DNA of 64,000 bases. Origin: a bacterium (lineage in GTDB: Bacteria; Bacillota; Sulfobacillia; UBA995). The position numbers and the translations under genes were made by a program. Shown here one piece after another: positions 17,950 to 26,825 of the stretch (positions are counted from its first letter, which is position 1; every line of letters starts with the position of its first letter). The notes beneath the pieces were generated by a model, which worked only from the letters and a program-made list of their open reading frames with translations, made no database searches and was not told the DNA's origin. The DNA lies in assembly GCA_031082145.1 (NCBI GenBank), contig JAVHLP010000006.1:101764-165763 (forward strand), read 5' to 3'.

Positions 17950-19542
17950 CTAGCGTCCGACGTAGTCGGGCAGCAGGATGGGTGCGGAGGCCTGACCGAG
18001 ACCGGCCGCGGCCACCTCCTGGTTGAAGCGGGCCACGTGCTCCACCGACGGGGTACCCACCTTGACCGTGGGGGCCTGCTCGGCCGCGTGGCGTCCCGCC
18101 CGGCGGCCGAAGACCAGGATGTCCAGCAGGCTGTTGCCCATCAGCCGGTTGCGCCCGTGAATGCCGCCGGCTGCCTCGCCGGCGACGTACAAGTTGGCGA
18201 CCTGCGGGCAGCGGCCATGCTCGTCGATCTCAATGCCACCGTTCTGGTAGTGCAGGGTGGGGTAGATCAGGATCGGATCCTGGCTCATGTCGATGCCGAA
18301 GCGCTCATACTGCCGGAACATCGCCGGGAGCTCCTTGCGTACCGTTCCCGGGCCGTGAATGCGTTCGATCATGGGGCTGTCCAGCCAGACCCCGGGTTGC
18401 CCGGTCTCGGTGGCGAAGCCCTTGCCCCGATCACTGCACTCCCGGATAATGGCCGCCGACACGGCGTCGCGCGTCTCCAGCGGGAACACGAACTGCTCAC
18501 CTTCCGCGTTGACCAACTGAGCCCCGACCCCGCGGACCTTCTCGGTGACCAGCTGGCCCAGCATCTGCTCGGGAAAGGCCACGCCGGTGGGGTGGAACTG
18601 GGTGGCGTCCAGGAAGGCCAGCCGGCCTCCGGCCCGGTAGGCCATAATCAGGCCGTCGGCCGTCGCCCCGTAGTGATTGGAGGTCGGGAAGCCGGAGACG
18701 TGCAGGCGGCCAAAGCCACCGGTGGCCAGAATGGTGGTCCGGGCCCGGGCCACCAGGAACTGCCCGGTCTCGAAGTTCTGCATGAGGGCGCCGGCGCACT
18801 TCCCCTCCTGGTCGAGGACAAGCTCCAGCACCGGGCAGAACTCGATGAAGGGGACGTCCCGGTTCAGGAGTTCGTCCCGCAGCGTCCGCATGATCTCGGC
18901 CCCCGTGTAGTCGCGGGCGAAGTGCATGCGCTTGCGGGACGTCCCGCCGCCGTGAATGGACATCATGGTGCCGTCCGGCTGCTTGGAGAACATGCAGCCC
19001 AGGTCCTCCAGCCACTTGATCACCAGGGGGGCGTCGCTGGTCAGGGCGCGCACCAGCTCTGGCTTGTTGGTGAAGCCGCCGCCGCCCAGGACGTCCAGGT
19101 AGTGAATCACGGGTGAGTCATTGGGCTTGCTGGCGGCCTGGATGCCGCCCTGGGCCATCATTGTGTTGGCGTCGCCCAGGCGGAGCTTGGTCACCAGCAG
19201 CACCCGGCTGCCCAGTTCGTGAGCGGTGAGGGCGGCGGCGACTCCCGCCCCCCCGCCGCCGATGACCAGGACGTCAACGTCGAGATCGGGTTCCGGCAAG
19301 GGCCGGACGGGGTCGATCACGCTACGCGCTTCCAGAAGGTTGACCAGTTCATGGGGCATGCTGTCACCCGCATTGGGGCCGATCTTCACCGGGCGTTGGG
19401 TGTCCTCCCGGAAGTCGGGATGGAAGCCGCGGAGGAGGGCGTCCTTCTCATCCGGGGTGAGCCGGGGGTGCTTCTCCTCGAGCCGCCGCTCGCGGGTCGC
19501 GGCCACCTTGGCGATGGATTCGCGCATTGACGCACTGTACAC
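17950..19542 (-). CDS. Fumarate reductase/succinate dehydrogenase-type flavoprotein subunit (TfrA/FrdA-like)
   Basis: The 530-residue protein binds FAD through VLVIGGGGAGVAAALTAHELG near residue 90. It shows the family pattern around the flavin and dicarboxylate site: MAQGGIQAA, a FHPTG motif in DATQFHPTGVAFPEQML, an Arg in TVRKELPAMF and LHYQNGGI. Members reduce fumarate or oxidise succinate. The start is a GTG behind GAGGAGGG. It is the last gene of the operon after the 2Fe-2S/4Fe-4S subunit, and no membrane anchor subunit (FrdC/D) is present, so the enzyme is probably soluble and fed by the Hdr/Flx proteins rather than quinones. The reaction direction is inferred. Confidence 0.85.
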   Translation of the reverse strand: MYSASMRESIAKVAATRERRLEEKHPRLTPDEKDALLRGFHPDFREDTQRPVKIGPNAGDSMPHELVNLLEARSVIDPVRPLPEPDLDVDVLVIGGGGAGVAAALTAHELGSRVLLVTKLRLGDANTMMAQGGIQAASKPNDSPVIHYLDVLGGGGFTNKPELVRALTSDAPLVIKWLEDLGCMFSKQPDGTMMSIHGGGTSRKRMHFARDYTGAEIMRTLRDELLNRDVPFIEFCPVLELVLDQEGKCAGALMQNFETGQFLVARARTTILATGGFGRLHVSGFPTSNHYGATADGLIMAYRAGGRLAFLDATQFHPTGVAFPEQMLGQLVTEKVRGVGAQLVNAEGEQFVFPLETRDAVSAAIIRECSDRGKGFATETGQPGVWLDSPMIERIHGPGTVRKELPAMFRQYERFGIDMSQDPILIYPTLHYQNGGIEIDEHGRCPQVANLYVAGEAAGGIHGRNRLMGNSLLDILVFGRRAGRHAAEQAPTVKVGTPSVEHVARFNQEVAAAGLGQASAPILLPDYVGR

Positions 19543-19554
19543 GGGTTACCCTCC

Positions 19555-20241
19555 TCAGGCCTCTATGTCGCGGGAGTTGTAGAGTTCCTTGAGCTGGGCC
19601 AGATCCATGTCGGCGATCCGATCCAGATCCGAATCAAACTTGCCCGCCTTGACCTCGGCCACCCGATCGGCCAGGTGTGCGGCCGGACGGGCGAGGTAAC
19701 GGGCGTAGAGTCGACGCGCCAGAAGGCCTACGTTAGGCTGAACCTCTTCCGCAGGGCAGCGGGAGGCGCACAGCCCGCACATTATGCAGTCAAAGGACTT
19801 GTCGGCCACCCCGGCGATGTCTCCCCGCATGGCCCGGGCCATGTAGTCCATCACGTCGATGCCCTGCGGGCAGACCCGGGTGCAGGTGTTGCACCCCAGG
19901 CAGCGTGGCAACTCGGGGTAGAGCTGGAGCAGGGTGGCCAGGTTGGGCTTGAGCTGGGTCAGGCCGTAGGTAGCCTTGTTGGCCGGGTAGAAGGGGATCT
20001 GGGTCAGGTACATCTCCGGCTCCACCACCGTCTGGCAGGCCAGGCCGACCTTGAGCCGGTAGTCGCCCCGGGTACGGTACACCGTACCGCAGGCCCCGCA
20101 GAAGCCACCGCGGCAGCCGGCCCCCCTCACCAGACGGTAGCCGGCGTACTCCATGGCCCGCATGATGGTCAGGCCCTTGGGCACCTGGTAGCCCTTGCCC
20201 ATGATGTATATGGTGATGAGTTCCGGCTCGGGTTGAGCCAT
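19555..20241 (-). CDS. Fumarate reductase-like iron-sulfur subunit (TfrB/FrdB-like)
   Basis: The 228-residue protein has an N-terminal 2Fe-2S ferredoxin fold with CRGGFCGACGTVYR and a later Cys in LACQTVV, then two cysteine clusters, CLGCNTCTRVCP near residue 113 and CIMCGLCASRCP near 151. This is an FrdB/TfrB-type wire that carries electrons to the flavoprotein. The HdrB-like CCG domain that is fused in methanogen TfrB is absent; HdrB is encoded separately upstream in the same operon. It lies 12 bp before the flavoprotein gene. Confidence 0.85.
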   Translation of the reverse strand: MAQPEPELITIYIMGKGYQVPKGLTIMRAMEYAGYRLVRGAGCRGGFCGACGTVYRTRGDYRLKVGLACQTVVEPEMYLTQIPFYPANKATYGLTQLKPNLATLLQLYPELPRCLGCNTCTRVCPQGIDVMDYMARAMRGDIAGVADKSFDCIMCGLCASRCPAEEVQPNVGLLARRLYARYLARPAAHLADRVAEVKAGKFDSDLDRIADMDLAQLKELYNSRDIEA

Positions 20242-20265
20242 CTTCCCTTCCCCCTTCGTAAGGCC

Positions 20266-21084
20266 TCAGTATTCCTGGGGCAACTGCTTGAGTTGTTCGT
20301 AGGTGAAGACCGGCCCGTCCAGGCACACGTACTTGGCGCCGATGTTGCAGCGGCCGCACTTGCCCACCCCGCACTGCATCTTCAGCTCGAGCGTGGTCAC
20401 GATCTGGTCGTCCGCGAAGCCCAGCTTGGTCAGAGACGCCAGGGTGTACTTGATCATGATGGGCGGCCCGCAGGTGACGGCGACCGTTCCTTCCGGTGAG
20501 GGACCCAGCCGCTCCAGGAAGTGGGGGACCAGGGCTACCGCACCCTGCCAGTCGCCGTTGGCGGCGTCCACCGTCAGGTGCACCCCAACATCCTTAACCC
20601 GGGGCCAGTTCTCCATGATCTCCCGCTTGAAGCAGAGATCCTGGGGCGACCGGGCGCCGTAGACGATGTCCACCCGGCCGTAACGATCGCGCTCGTCCAG
20701 GCAATGGTTTATGAGGGCCCGCAAGGGGGCCAGGCCTATCCCGCCGCCAACGAACAGGAGGTTTCTGCCCGCCCAGTCTTCAAGGGGAAACCAGTTACCG
20801 TAGGGACCGCGGACACCCACCTTGTGGCCTGGCTCCGCCTCGTGCAGGGCCCCGCTGACCCGCCCCACCCGCTTCACGCTGAACTCCAGGGGTCCCCGCC
20901 GGGCGGCGGTGGAGGTGATGGAGATCATCGCCTCTCCCACCCCGAAGACGGACACCATGGCGCACTGCCCCGGGCGGTAGGCGAAGCTGCCGGTGTTGTC
21001 CGGCTCCACCACAAAAGTCTTGACGTCGCCCGTCTCGGGGATGATGTCCTTGATGGTGGCTATCTCGGGGACCAGTGGGTTCAT
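20266..21084 (-). CDS. flxA: FlxA-like NAD(P)H:flavin oxidoreductase subunit
   Basis: From the ATG at 21084, which overlaps the flxB stop as ATGA, the product is 272 residues. It has the ferredoxin-NADP reductase fold: FAD-binding FAYRPGQCAMVSV and the NAD site LLFVGGGIGLAPLRALI, then CGPPIMIKYTL, and a C-terminal 2Fe-2S/[Fe-S] cluster CGVGKCGRCNIG. Proteins of this type (FlxA, sulfhydrogenase gamma) take hydride from NADH and pass electrons to partner Fe-S subunits. In the FlxABCD-HdrABC system it is the NADH entry or exit point. The longer track start is rejected because it overlaps flxB. Confidence 0.83.
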   Translation of the reverse strand: MNPLVPEIATIKDIIPETGDVKTFVVEPDNTGSFAYRPGQCAMVSVFGVGEAMISITSTAARRGPLEFSVKRVGRVSGALHEAEPGHKVGVRGPYGNWFPLEDWAGRNLLFVGGGIGLAPLRALINHCLDERDRYGRVDIVYGARSPQDLCFKREIMENWPRVKDVGVHLTVDAANGDWQGAVALVPHFLERLGPSPEGTVAVTCGPPIMIKYTLASLTKLGFADDQIVTTLELKMQCGVGKCGRCNIGAKYVCLDGPVFTYEQLKQLPQEY

Positions 21085-22091
21085 GGGAGTACCTCCCCCA
21101 GATCGGTCAGGACGGCGACCATGTGCAGGTCCGCCGGGCACTTCTCGACGCAGCGGCCGCAGCCCACGCAGCCGTAGGCGCCGTGGTTGGCCGGTGAGTA
21201 GCTGAGCTTGTGCAGGAAGCGGTTACGCACCCGCTGCTTCTTGGCCGGCCGGGGGTTGTGACCGCCGGCCATCAGGAGGAAGTCCTTGAACTGGCAGGAA
21301 TCCCAGCCCCGCAACCGCCGGCCCCGGGTGCCCCGAGAAGTGTCGAAGATGGCCGTGCAGTAGCAGGTGGGGCACAGATAAGCGCACGTGCCGCAACTGC
21401 GGCAACGCCGGGCCACTTGCTCCCAGTAGGGATGCTCAAAGAATCCCTCCAGCCGGGCCGCCAACCTGTCGGTGGTCAGCTTCTCGGCCAGGGGGATCCT
21501 CAACTCGCGGCAGGCATCGCGGGCGCCAGTGTCGGGAGCGGGGGCCAGAAGACCGGCCACTGCCTGCAGGGCCTCCTCGCCCCGGGCCGTCACCGCCTCC
21601 ACCAGGTAGCCATCATCGGCGGGGTAGAACATGACGTCCGAGCCCCGCTCGTCGGCGGGCGATACTCCCATTGCCCGGCAGAAGCAGTAAGGGCCCGGCT
21701 CGCGACAGGCCACGGTCAGGACCGTCGTCGCCTCCCGGCGCCGGCGGAATAACTCGTCCACGAAAGTCCCTTCCAGCAGGACCTGGGCGATAAGAGCCAG
21801 GCCGGCGGCGTCACAGGGCCGCCCGCCGAAGACAACCTGCGGCGCCGGGGCCGGAGCCTCGCGCAAGGAGAGGTTCTCATCACCGCCCGTGAACTCCAGC
21901 ACCGCCTCGGTCTGCGGGTACACCAGACCCTTGAGCGAGTTGACGGGGTTGACGTAGGAGGTGGCGATAGCCTGGCCGGTCCACGGTCGCAGCAAGACGA
22001 GGCCGTCTTCGGTCGCCGGGGCGTATACCTGGGCTTGCCGGCCCAAAGTCTCCAGCAAGCGGGGCAGGGCACCGGCCCTCATGAGCTTCAC
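21081..22091 (-). CDS. flxB: FlxB-like 4Fe-4S protein
   Basis: The 336-residue protein has two cysteine clusters at its C-terminal end, CRSCGTCAYLCPTCYC near residue 227 and CVGCGRCVEKCPADL near 310, the layout of the sulfhydrogenase beta/FlxB family. It would relay electrons from FlxA. The start is taken as the GTG at 22091, whose GTGA overlaps the flxC stop; an ATG three codons later is possible. It overlaps flxA by four bases. Confidence 0.75.
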   Translation of the reverse strand: MKLMRAGALPRLLETLGRQAQVYAPATEDGLVLLRPWTGQAIATSYVNPVNSLKGLVYPQTEAVLEFTGGDENLSLREAPAPAPQVVFGGRPCDAAGLALIAQVLLEGTFVDELFRRRREATTVLTVACREPGPYCFCRAMGVSPADERGSDVMFYPADDGYLVEAVTARGEEALQAVAGLLAPAPDTGARDACRELRIPLAEKLTTDRLAARLEGFFEHPYWEQVARRCRSCGTCAYLCPTCYCTAIFDTSRGTRGRRLRGWDSCQFKDFLLMAGGHNPRPAKKQRVRNRFLHKLSYSPANHGAYGCVGCGRCVEKCPADLHMVAVLTDLGEVLP

Positions 22092-23044
22092 AGTGTCTCG
22101 TCCCCCTCCCGCCAACCCTCGGGATCGTCGGGGCTGAAGTGGCCCAAGGGTTCCGCCTCCTGCGGCCGGTGGGGATCGGGCACCGCGAAGAGGTCCCGGA
22201 TGTCCTTCATGAACTTCTCATTGAGTAACATCAGGGGAATCCCCACCGGGCAGGCCCGCTGGCACTCGCCGCAGGCCACGCAGCGCCCGGCCACGTGGTA
22301 GGCGCGGGTGAAGTGGAACATGAAGTGATCGGCCAGCCCGGTGGTGCGCTCCAGCCACTCGGGGTTGTCCAGCGAACAGGCAACGCAGTTGCAGGCCGGG
22401 CAGGCGTTGCGACAGGCGTGGCAGCGAAGGCAACGCTCGAGGTGGCGGGCCCAGAAGGCGTAACGATCATCCGGGCCGAGCTTCTCCAGGGCCTCGACGC
22501 CTTCAAACTCCCGTTGGGCACCGGGCAGGGGCTCTTCCAGCCAGGTATCGGCCGTCCGGGGACTGGGGTCGGCGCAAGCCAGGCACCGGTCGAGCAGGCA
22601 GTCGGACCGGGGGAAGCTCAGGCGGCCGCCGGCGGTCGTGAGAGCGACCGTCTCCCCGTTGACCTCGGCCCCGAACACCGGCCGGCCGGCGAGGCGGCGG
22701 GCCTTGTCCGGGTCCACGGCTCCCCGGCAGGCTACACCCACGACGTAGACCTGGTCGCGACCGACCCTCTTGTCGGCGACCAGGCGTTCCAGGCCCAGGC
22801 CATCGCAACCCCGGGCCACGATGCCGGCCGGGCCGGCGGCAGTCTCGTCCAGAAGGTAGCGGGCCAGACCCGGACCGCAGAAAGGATCGAGGACCAGCTT
22901 GCCGGCCTCGTCGGCGTTCTTTGCAAACCAGGGCACCGGCCGGGAGGGCTCGAGCCCGGGCCCAAAGCCGATGAACAGGCTCACCCGGCCCTCGGCCAGG
23001 AGGCTGCCGGCGATGCTCCGCAGCTTGGCTTGGCGCTCGTTCAC
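22088..23044 (-). CDS. flxC: FlxC-like 4Fe-4S protein
   Basis: The 318-residue protein ends with CLRCHACRNACPACNC near residue 205 and CVACGECQRACPVGIP near 258, two cluster-binding motifs. The N-terminal 190 residues lack an obvious cofactor motif but match the general FlxC layout. It sits between flxD and flxB with four-base overlaps on both sides, so the stoichiometry is probably set by coupled translation. The role as electron relay is inferred from position and motifs. The start is a GTG. Confidence 0.72.
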   Translation of the reverse strand: MNERQAKLRSIAGSLLAEGRVSLFIGFGPGLEPSRPVPWFAKNADEAGKLVLDPFCGPGLARYLLDETAAGPAGIVARGCDGLGLERLVADKRVGRDQVYVVGVACRGAVDPDKARRLAGRPVFGAEVNGETVALTTAGGRLSFPRSDCLLDRCLACADPSPRTADTWLEEPLPGAQREFEGVEALEKLGPDDRYAFWARHLERCLRCHACRNACPACNCVACSLDNPEWLERTTGLADHFMFHFTRAYHVAGRCVACGECQRACPVGIPLMLLNEKFMKDIRDLFAVPDPHRPQEAEPLGHFSPDDPEGWREGDETL

Positions 23045-23463
23045 GTCTCTTCCCTCATCTTCCGGTTAGGTCCCAGCCGCCGGAGATCGGCGGTCATCTC
23101 CCGGACCACCTGGGCGAACCGATGTCCCTCGGCGGCGGAGATCCACTCCACCCGGAAACGCTCCGGCTCCATGCCCAGGTACTCGAGGAATCGCTTGACC
23201 AGGGAGTAGCGGCGGCGGGTGAAGAGGTTGCCGGAGGTGTAGTGACAGTCGCCGGGGTGGCACCCGGCCACCAGCACACCGTCGGCCCCTCGCTGGAAGG
23301 CCCGTAGCACGAAGGAAGGGTTCACCCGGCCCGAGCAGGGCACGCGGATAAGCCGGATGGCGGCGGGGTACTCCAGCCGGCTGGTGCCGGCCAGGTCGGC
23401 CCCCGCATACGTACACCAGCGGCAGGCAAAGCCCACGATCCGCGGTTCCCAGGTCAAAGACAC
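23041..23463 (-). CDS. flxD: MvhD/FlxD-like hydrogenase iron-sulfur subunit
   Basis: The 140-residue protein matches the FlpD/MvhD family: VGFACRWCTYAGADLAG at the N-terminus, IRVPCSGRVNPSFVLRAFQ, and GVLVAGCHPGDCHYTSGN. It binds a 2Fe-2S cluster and docks the electron donor onto HdrA. In methanogens the donor is the Mvh hydrogenase or a formate dehydrogenase; here no hydrogenase is present, and FlxABC take that place. It overlaps hdrA by 10 bp and flxC by 4 bp. Confidence 0.87.
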   Translation of the reverse strand: MSLTWEPRIVGFACRWCTYAGADLAGTSRLEYPAAIRLIRVPCSGRVNPSFVLRAFQRGADGVLVAGCHPGDCHYTSGNLFTRRRYSLVKRFLEYLGMEPERFRVEWISAAEGHRFAQVVREMTADLRRLGPNRKMREET

Positions 23464-25409
23464 AGCGTGCCCACCTCCGCCAGGATCTGTTCATCGGTGA
23501 ATCCCTTGAGCTTCATGGCGCCGCTGCGGCAGGCCGCCGCGCAGGCCCCGCAGCCCTGGCAGAGGCCGGCGTTGACCGAAGCCACCTGCCGGTCCTTGAG
23601 AGCCTTGGGCTCGATGGCGTGGTAGGGGCAGATCGGCTGACAGGCCAGGCAACCGGAGCACCGGCTCTCGTCGACCGCCGCCACCAGCGGGTCGGCGGCC
23701 AGCTCGTCCCTCGAGAAGAGCGCCAGCACCTTAGCGGCGGCGCCGGAAGCCTGGGCGACCGACTCCGAGATGTCCCTCGGGGCCTGGACGGAGCCGGCCA
23801 GGAAGATGCCACGAGTCATGGTCTCCACCGGCCGCAGTTTGGGATGGGCCTCGCTGAAAAAGCCGTGCTCATCTGTTCCTACCTTCAAGATCTGGGCCAG
23901 GCCGCGGGCTTCCTCCCGGGGCACGGCGGCCGTGGCCAGGACCACGAGGTCGGCAGCGATCTCTACCGCCTGCCCGGAGAGAGTATCCACGCCCTTGACC
24001 AGCAGGCGGCCATCCTCGGGGTAGACCCGGGCCACCCGGCCCCTGAGGTACAAGGCCCCGTCGGCCTCCACTGCCCGCTGGACAAACTCCTCGTATCCCT
24101 TGCCCCCCGCCCGTACGTCCATGTAGAAGATGTAAGCCTGCCCGTCAGGGACCTTGTGGCGGTACAACATAGCGTGCTTGGCCGTGTACATGCAGCATAT
24201 CTTGGAGCAGTAGGGCTTGCCCTTGTCCGGATCCCGAGAACCGACGCACTGGATGAAGACAACCTCGCGGGGGATCTTCCCGTCCGAGGGCCGCCGGATC
24301 ACACCGTCGGTCGGGCCCGAGGAGGAGTTCAGGCGTTCAAAGGCCAGGCTGTCGATGACGTCGGGGTACTTGCCGTAGCCGTACTCGCCGAAAGCTTCCC
24401 GGGGTAGAACGTCGAAGCCGGTGGCCACCACGATGGCGCCCACCTTCTCCTCTCGCACCGTCTCGGTCTGTTCGAAGTCCACCGCCCCGACGGGGCAGAT
24501 CTTGGCACACACCCCGCACTTGCCTTTCTCGAAGTAGGTGCAGTGCTCCCGGTCGATGACCGGGCGATTGGGGACCGCCTGGGGGAAGTTGACGCCAATG
24601 GCCTTGCGGGAACCCAGCCCCCGCTCGAAGTCACTCGGTATCTTGCGCGGGCACTTCTCCTGGCACAGCATACAACCGATGCACTTGTCCCAGTCCACAT
24701 AGGCTGGCTTGCGGGCGATCTTCACCGTGAAGTCGCCGACGTAGCCGGTCACCTCTCGGACCTCACTGTAGGCGAGAACCTCAATGAGGGGGTGCCGGGC
24801 CACCTCGGCCGTCCGGGGGGTCAGGATGCACGAGGCGCAGTCCAGGGTAGGGAAGGTCTCCGACAACTGGGCCATTCTCCCTCCCAGGTTGGGCCCCTGC
24901 TCCACGAGGATCACGGGGCAACCAGCCTCGGCGATGTCGGTGGCCGCCTGCATGCCGGCAATGCCGCCCCCGATCACCAGGGCCTTGCGGTGGACCGGGA
25001 ACTTCAGGGGTTCCAGCGGTTCGTCCCGGCGGACCTTGGCCACCATGGCGGCCACGATAGCGCTGGCCTTGACGGTGGCCTCCTCGCGATCGGTATGCAC
25101 CCAACTGCACTGCTCGCGAATGTTGGCGATCTGCACCAGGTAGGGGTTCAGACCGGCCATCCGGGCGGCCTCCCGGAAAGTGCTCTCGTGCATGCTGGGC
25201 GAGCAGGCCGCCACAACCACGCCGCTCAGCCGCTTCTCCTGGATGGCCTGCTTGATCAGGTTCTGCCCCGGCTCCGAGCAGAAGTACTTGTAGGTCTCGG
25301 CGTGCACGACCCCGGGGATGGCCCTTGCCGCTTCGGCCACCCGTTCCACATCAACCGTCCCCGCTATGTTAAGGCCGCACCAGCACACGAAAACCCCGAT
25401 CCTGGGCAA
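23454..25409 (-). CDS. hdrA: Heterodisulfide reductase subunit A (flavin electron-bifurcating)
   Basis: The 651-residue protein has an N-terminal domain with a Cys cluster (FVCWCGLNIAG), a thioredoxin-reductase-like FAD domain (ALVIGGGIAGMQAATDIAEAG near residue 146), 4Fe-4S motifs CIGCMLCQEKCP near 242 and CGVCAKICPVGAVD near 292, and two more at the C-terminus, CSGCLACQPICP and CQGCGACAAACRSGAM. HdrA holds the bifurcating FAD and splits electron pairs between a high-potential acceptor at HdrBC and low-potential ferredoxin. The start is a TTG just after the hdrB stop. Size is normal for a single-unit HdrA. Confidence 0.93.
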   Translation of the reverse strand: MPRIGVFVCWCGLNIAGTVDVERVAEAARAIPGVVHAETYKYFCSEPGQNLIKQAIQEKRLSGVVVAACSPSMHESTFREAARMAGLNPYLVQIANIREQCSWVHTDREEATVKASAIVAAMVAKVRRDEPLEPLKFPVHRKALVIGGGIAGMQAATDIAEAGCPVILVEQGPNLGGRMAQLSETFPTLDCASCILTPRTAEVARHPLIEVLAYSEVREVTGYVGDFTVKIARKPAYVDWDKCIGCMLCQEKCPRKIPSDFERGLGSRKAIGVNFPQAVPNRPVIDREHCTYFEKGKCGVCAKICPVGAVDFEQTETVREEKVGAIVVATGFDVLPREAFGEYGYGKYPDVIDSLAFERLNSSSGPTDGVIRRPSDGKIPREVVFIQCVGSRDPDKGKPYCSKICCMYTAKHAMLYRHKVPDGQAYIFYMDVRAGGKGYEEFVQRAVEADGALYLRGRVARVYPEDGRLLVKGVDTLSGQAVEIAADLVVLATAAVPREEARGLAQILKVGTDEHGFFSEAHPKLRPVETMTRGIFLAGSVQAPRDISESVAQASGAAAKVLALFSRDELAADPLVAAVDESRCSGCLACQPICPYHAIEPKALKDRQVASVNAGLCQGCGACAAACRSGAMKLKGFTDEQILAEVGTLCL

Positions 25410-25410
25410 G

Positions 25411-26247
25411 TCAGTTCACCTCGGGAAGCAGCGATTTCTTCCTCAGGACGGGCCGGGGGTCGACGGCGTGACCGCCGAAAGCCCCGTCCAAGCCCAGGGC
25501 CAGGGCCAGGAGTTGCGTGAAGTAGACCACCGGCAAGGCGGTGCCGGCCTGCTCAAGGTTGTAGGAGCAACTGGGGCAACTGGTCACCACCAGATCGGCC
25601 CCGCCTGCGGCGGCCGACCGGACCACTGCGGCGGCGGCCGACCGGCCCCCATCCCGCAGCGCGAGGTAGGCGCCGCAGCACTCCGTCTTGAGGGCGAAAT
25701 CCACCGGCTCCGCCCCCAGGGCCCGGAGGAAGTCCTCCAGGATGGTGGGGGCCTCCGGGTCGTCAAAGCACATGTCCTCCGGTGGCCGCAACAGCAGGCA
25801 ACCGTAATAGGGTGCCACCCTCAGGCCGGCCAGGCCTTTCGACACCTTCGCGGCCAGACCCTCAAAGGTAACATCTCGCTTCAGGATCTCCAGCAAGTGG
25901 TGGACTTGCCGCCCGCCGGAGTAGTCGGCTTCCACAAAGGACTTGAGCTTCTCCTGGATCTCGCGGTTGGTTGCCACCAGCCGGTTGGTCCGGCGCAGTA
26001 CGTTAAGACAGCCTGAGCAGAGGGTGACCAGGTCCGCCCCCGCCCCGTCGGCGGCGGCCAGCGCGCGGTAAGGGGAGACCAGGTTGATGATGGCGTCCGT
26101 GGCCAGCGGGAAGACGGCGCCACAGCACTGCCAGGTATCCAGCTCGGCCAGTTCGAGCCCCAGTCGCCGGGCGCTCTCCCGCGCGGTAACATCGAAGTTG
26201 CGAGCCTGCTCGTGCAGGGTGCAGCCGGGGAAGTAACGGTATGCCAA
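25411..26247 (-). CDS. hdrB: Heterodisulfide reductase subunit B
   Basis: The 278-residue protein carries two CCG-domain cysteine sets: WQCCGAVF with LCSGCLNVL, and YYGCLLLRP with TECCGAYLAL and SCPSCSYNL. In methanogens these bind two non-cubane 4Fe-4S clusters that cleave the CoM-S-S-CoB disulfide. A bacterium of this kind would not have those thiols, so the physiological acceptor is different; the fumarate-reductase-like genes at the end of the operon offer one. It lies 18 bp after hdrC. Confidence 0.9.
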   Translation of the reverse strand: MAYRYFPGCTLHEQARNFDVTARESARRLGLELAELDTWQCCGAVFPLATDAIINLVSPYRALAAADGAGADLVTLCSGCLNVLRRTNRLVATNREIQEKLKSFVEADYSGGRQVHHLLEILKRDVTFEGLAAKVSKGLAGLRVAPYYGCLLLRPPEDMCFDDPEAPTILEDFLRALGAEPVDFALKTECCGAYLALRDGGRSAAAAVVRSAAAGGADLVVTSCPSCSYNLEQAGTALPVVYFTQLLALALGLDGAFGGHAVDPRPVLRKKSLLPEVN

Positions 26248-26265
26248 GGGTTCCCCCCACCTCTG

Positions 26266-26655
26266 CTAGCTTGAATACTTGCGGAGGAAACTGACGATGG
26301 TCTGCTGGGGCGCTCCCGGCGGCGGCGGGCCCAGGGCGGCCCTGGGAACGCCGCGCCGCAGCAGGATGACTCGGAGTGCTTCCATGGTGCGGGAGAGGTC
26401 GACTCCCCGCGGGCAGCGGGCGGCGCAGGTGTGGCAGGCCGCGCATAGCCAAATGGCGTTGGCCGCCAGGGCCTCCTCTACCTGTCCGAGCTGCAGTAGC
26501 CGGATCACCCGGTGGGGAAGGATCCCCATCTCCCTCTCCAGAGGGCAGCCGGCCGAGCACTTGCCGCACTGGTAGCAGAGGGCGACCGTCTCGCCGCTGA
26601 TCTCCTGGAGCTTGGCGATCAGATCGGTACGCAGCGTGTCCCTGTTGATGCGCAT
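26266..26655 (-). CDS. hdrC: Heterodisulfide reductase subunit C
   Basis: The 129-residue protein has the two HdrC 4Fe-4S motifs, CYQCGKCSAGCP near residue 27 and CAACHTCAARCP near 71. It carries electrons from HdrA to HdrB. It is the first gene of the nine-gene minus-strand operon; the ATG follows GGTGGGGG by four bases. A minus-strand TAGAAT at 26691-26696 could be its -10 box, though a good -35 is not apparent. It is divergent from smpB. Confidence 0.9.
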   Translation of the reverse strand: MRINRDTLRTDLIAKLQEISGETVALCYQCGKCSAGCPLEREMGILPHRVIRLLQLGQVEEALAANAIWLCAACHTCAARCPRGVDLSRTMEALRVILLRRGVPRAALGPPPPGAPQQTIVSFLRKYSS

Positions 26656-26775
26656 TTTTCCCCCACCGAGAACTACGTGTATAACTCGCTATTCTACTGC
26701 CGCCCCGGTAACCCTTCTGTCATGATGTTCCGCCGTCGATGTTAGAAATCTCCGTCAGTGTATCTCCCGCGCCCG

Positions 26776-26805
26776 TTGACAGGTTCCGCTCTCGGGGCCT
26801 ATGAT
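26776..26805 (+). promoter_or_regulatory. Promoter for smpB
   Basis: TTGACA and TATGAT are separated by 18 bp, 20 nt before the smpB start codon; a strong housekeeping-type promoter. Confidence 0.75.
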
Positions 26806-26825
26806 CGGCCGGGGAGCGATGTCAG

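Noticed and set aside
17575-19116. 513-residue plus-strand ORF opposite the flavoprotein
   Set aside because: It is an antisense frame of two confirmed genes and contains the terminator.
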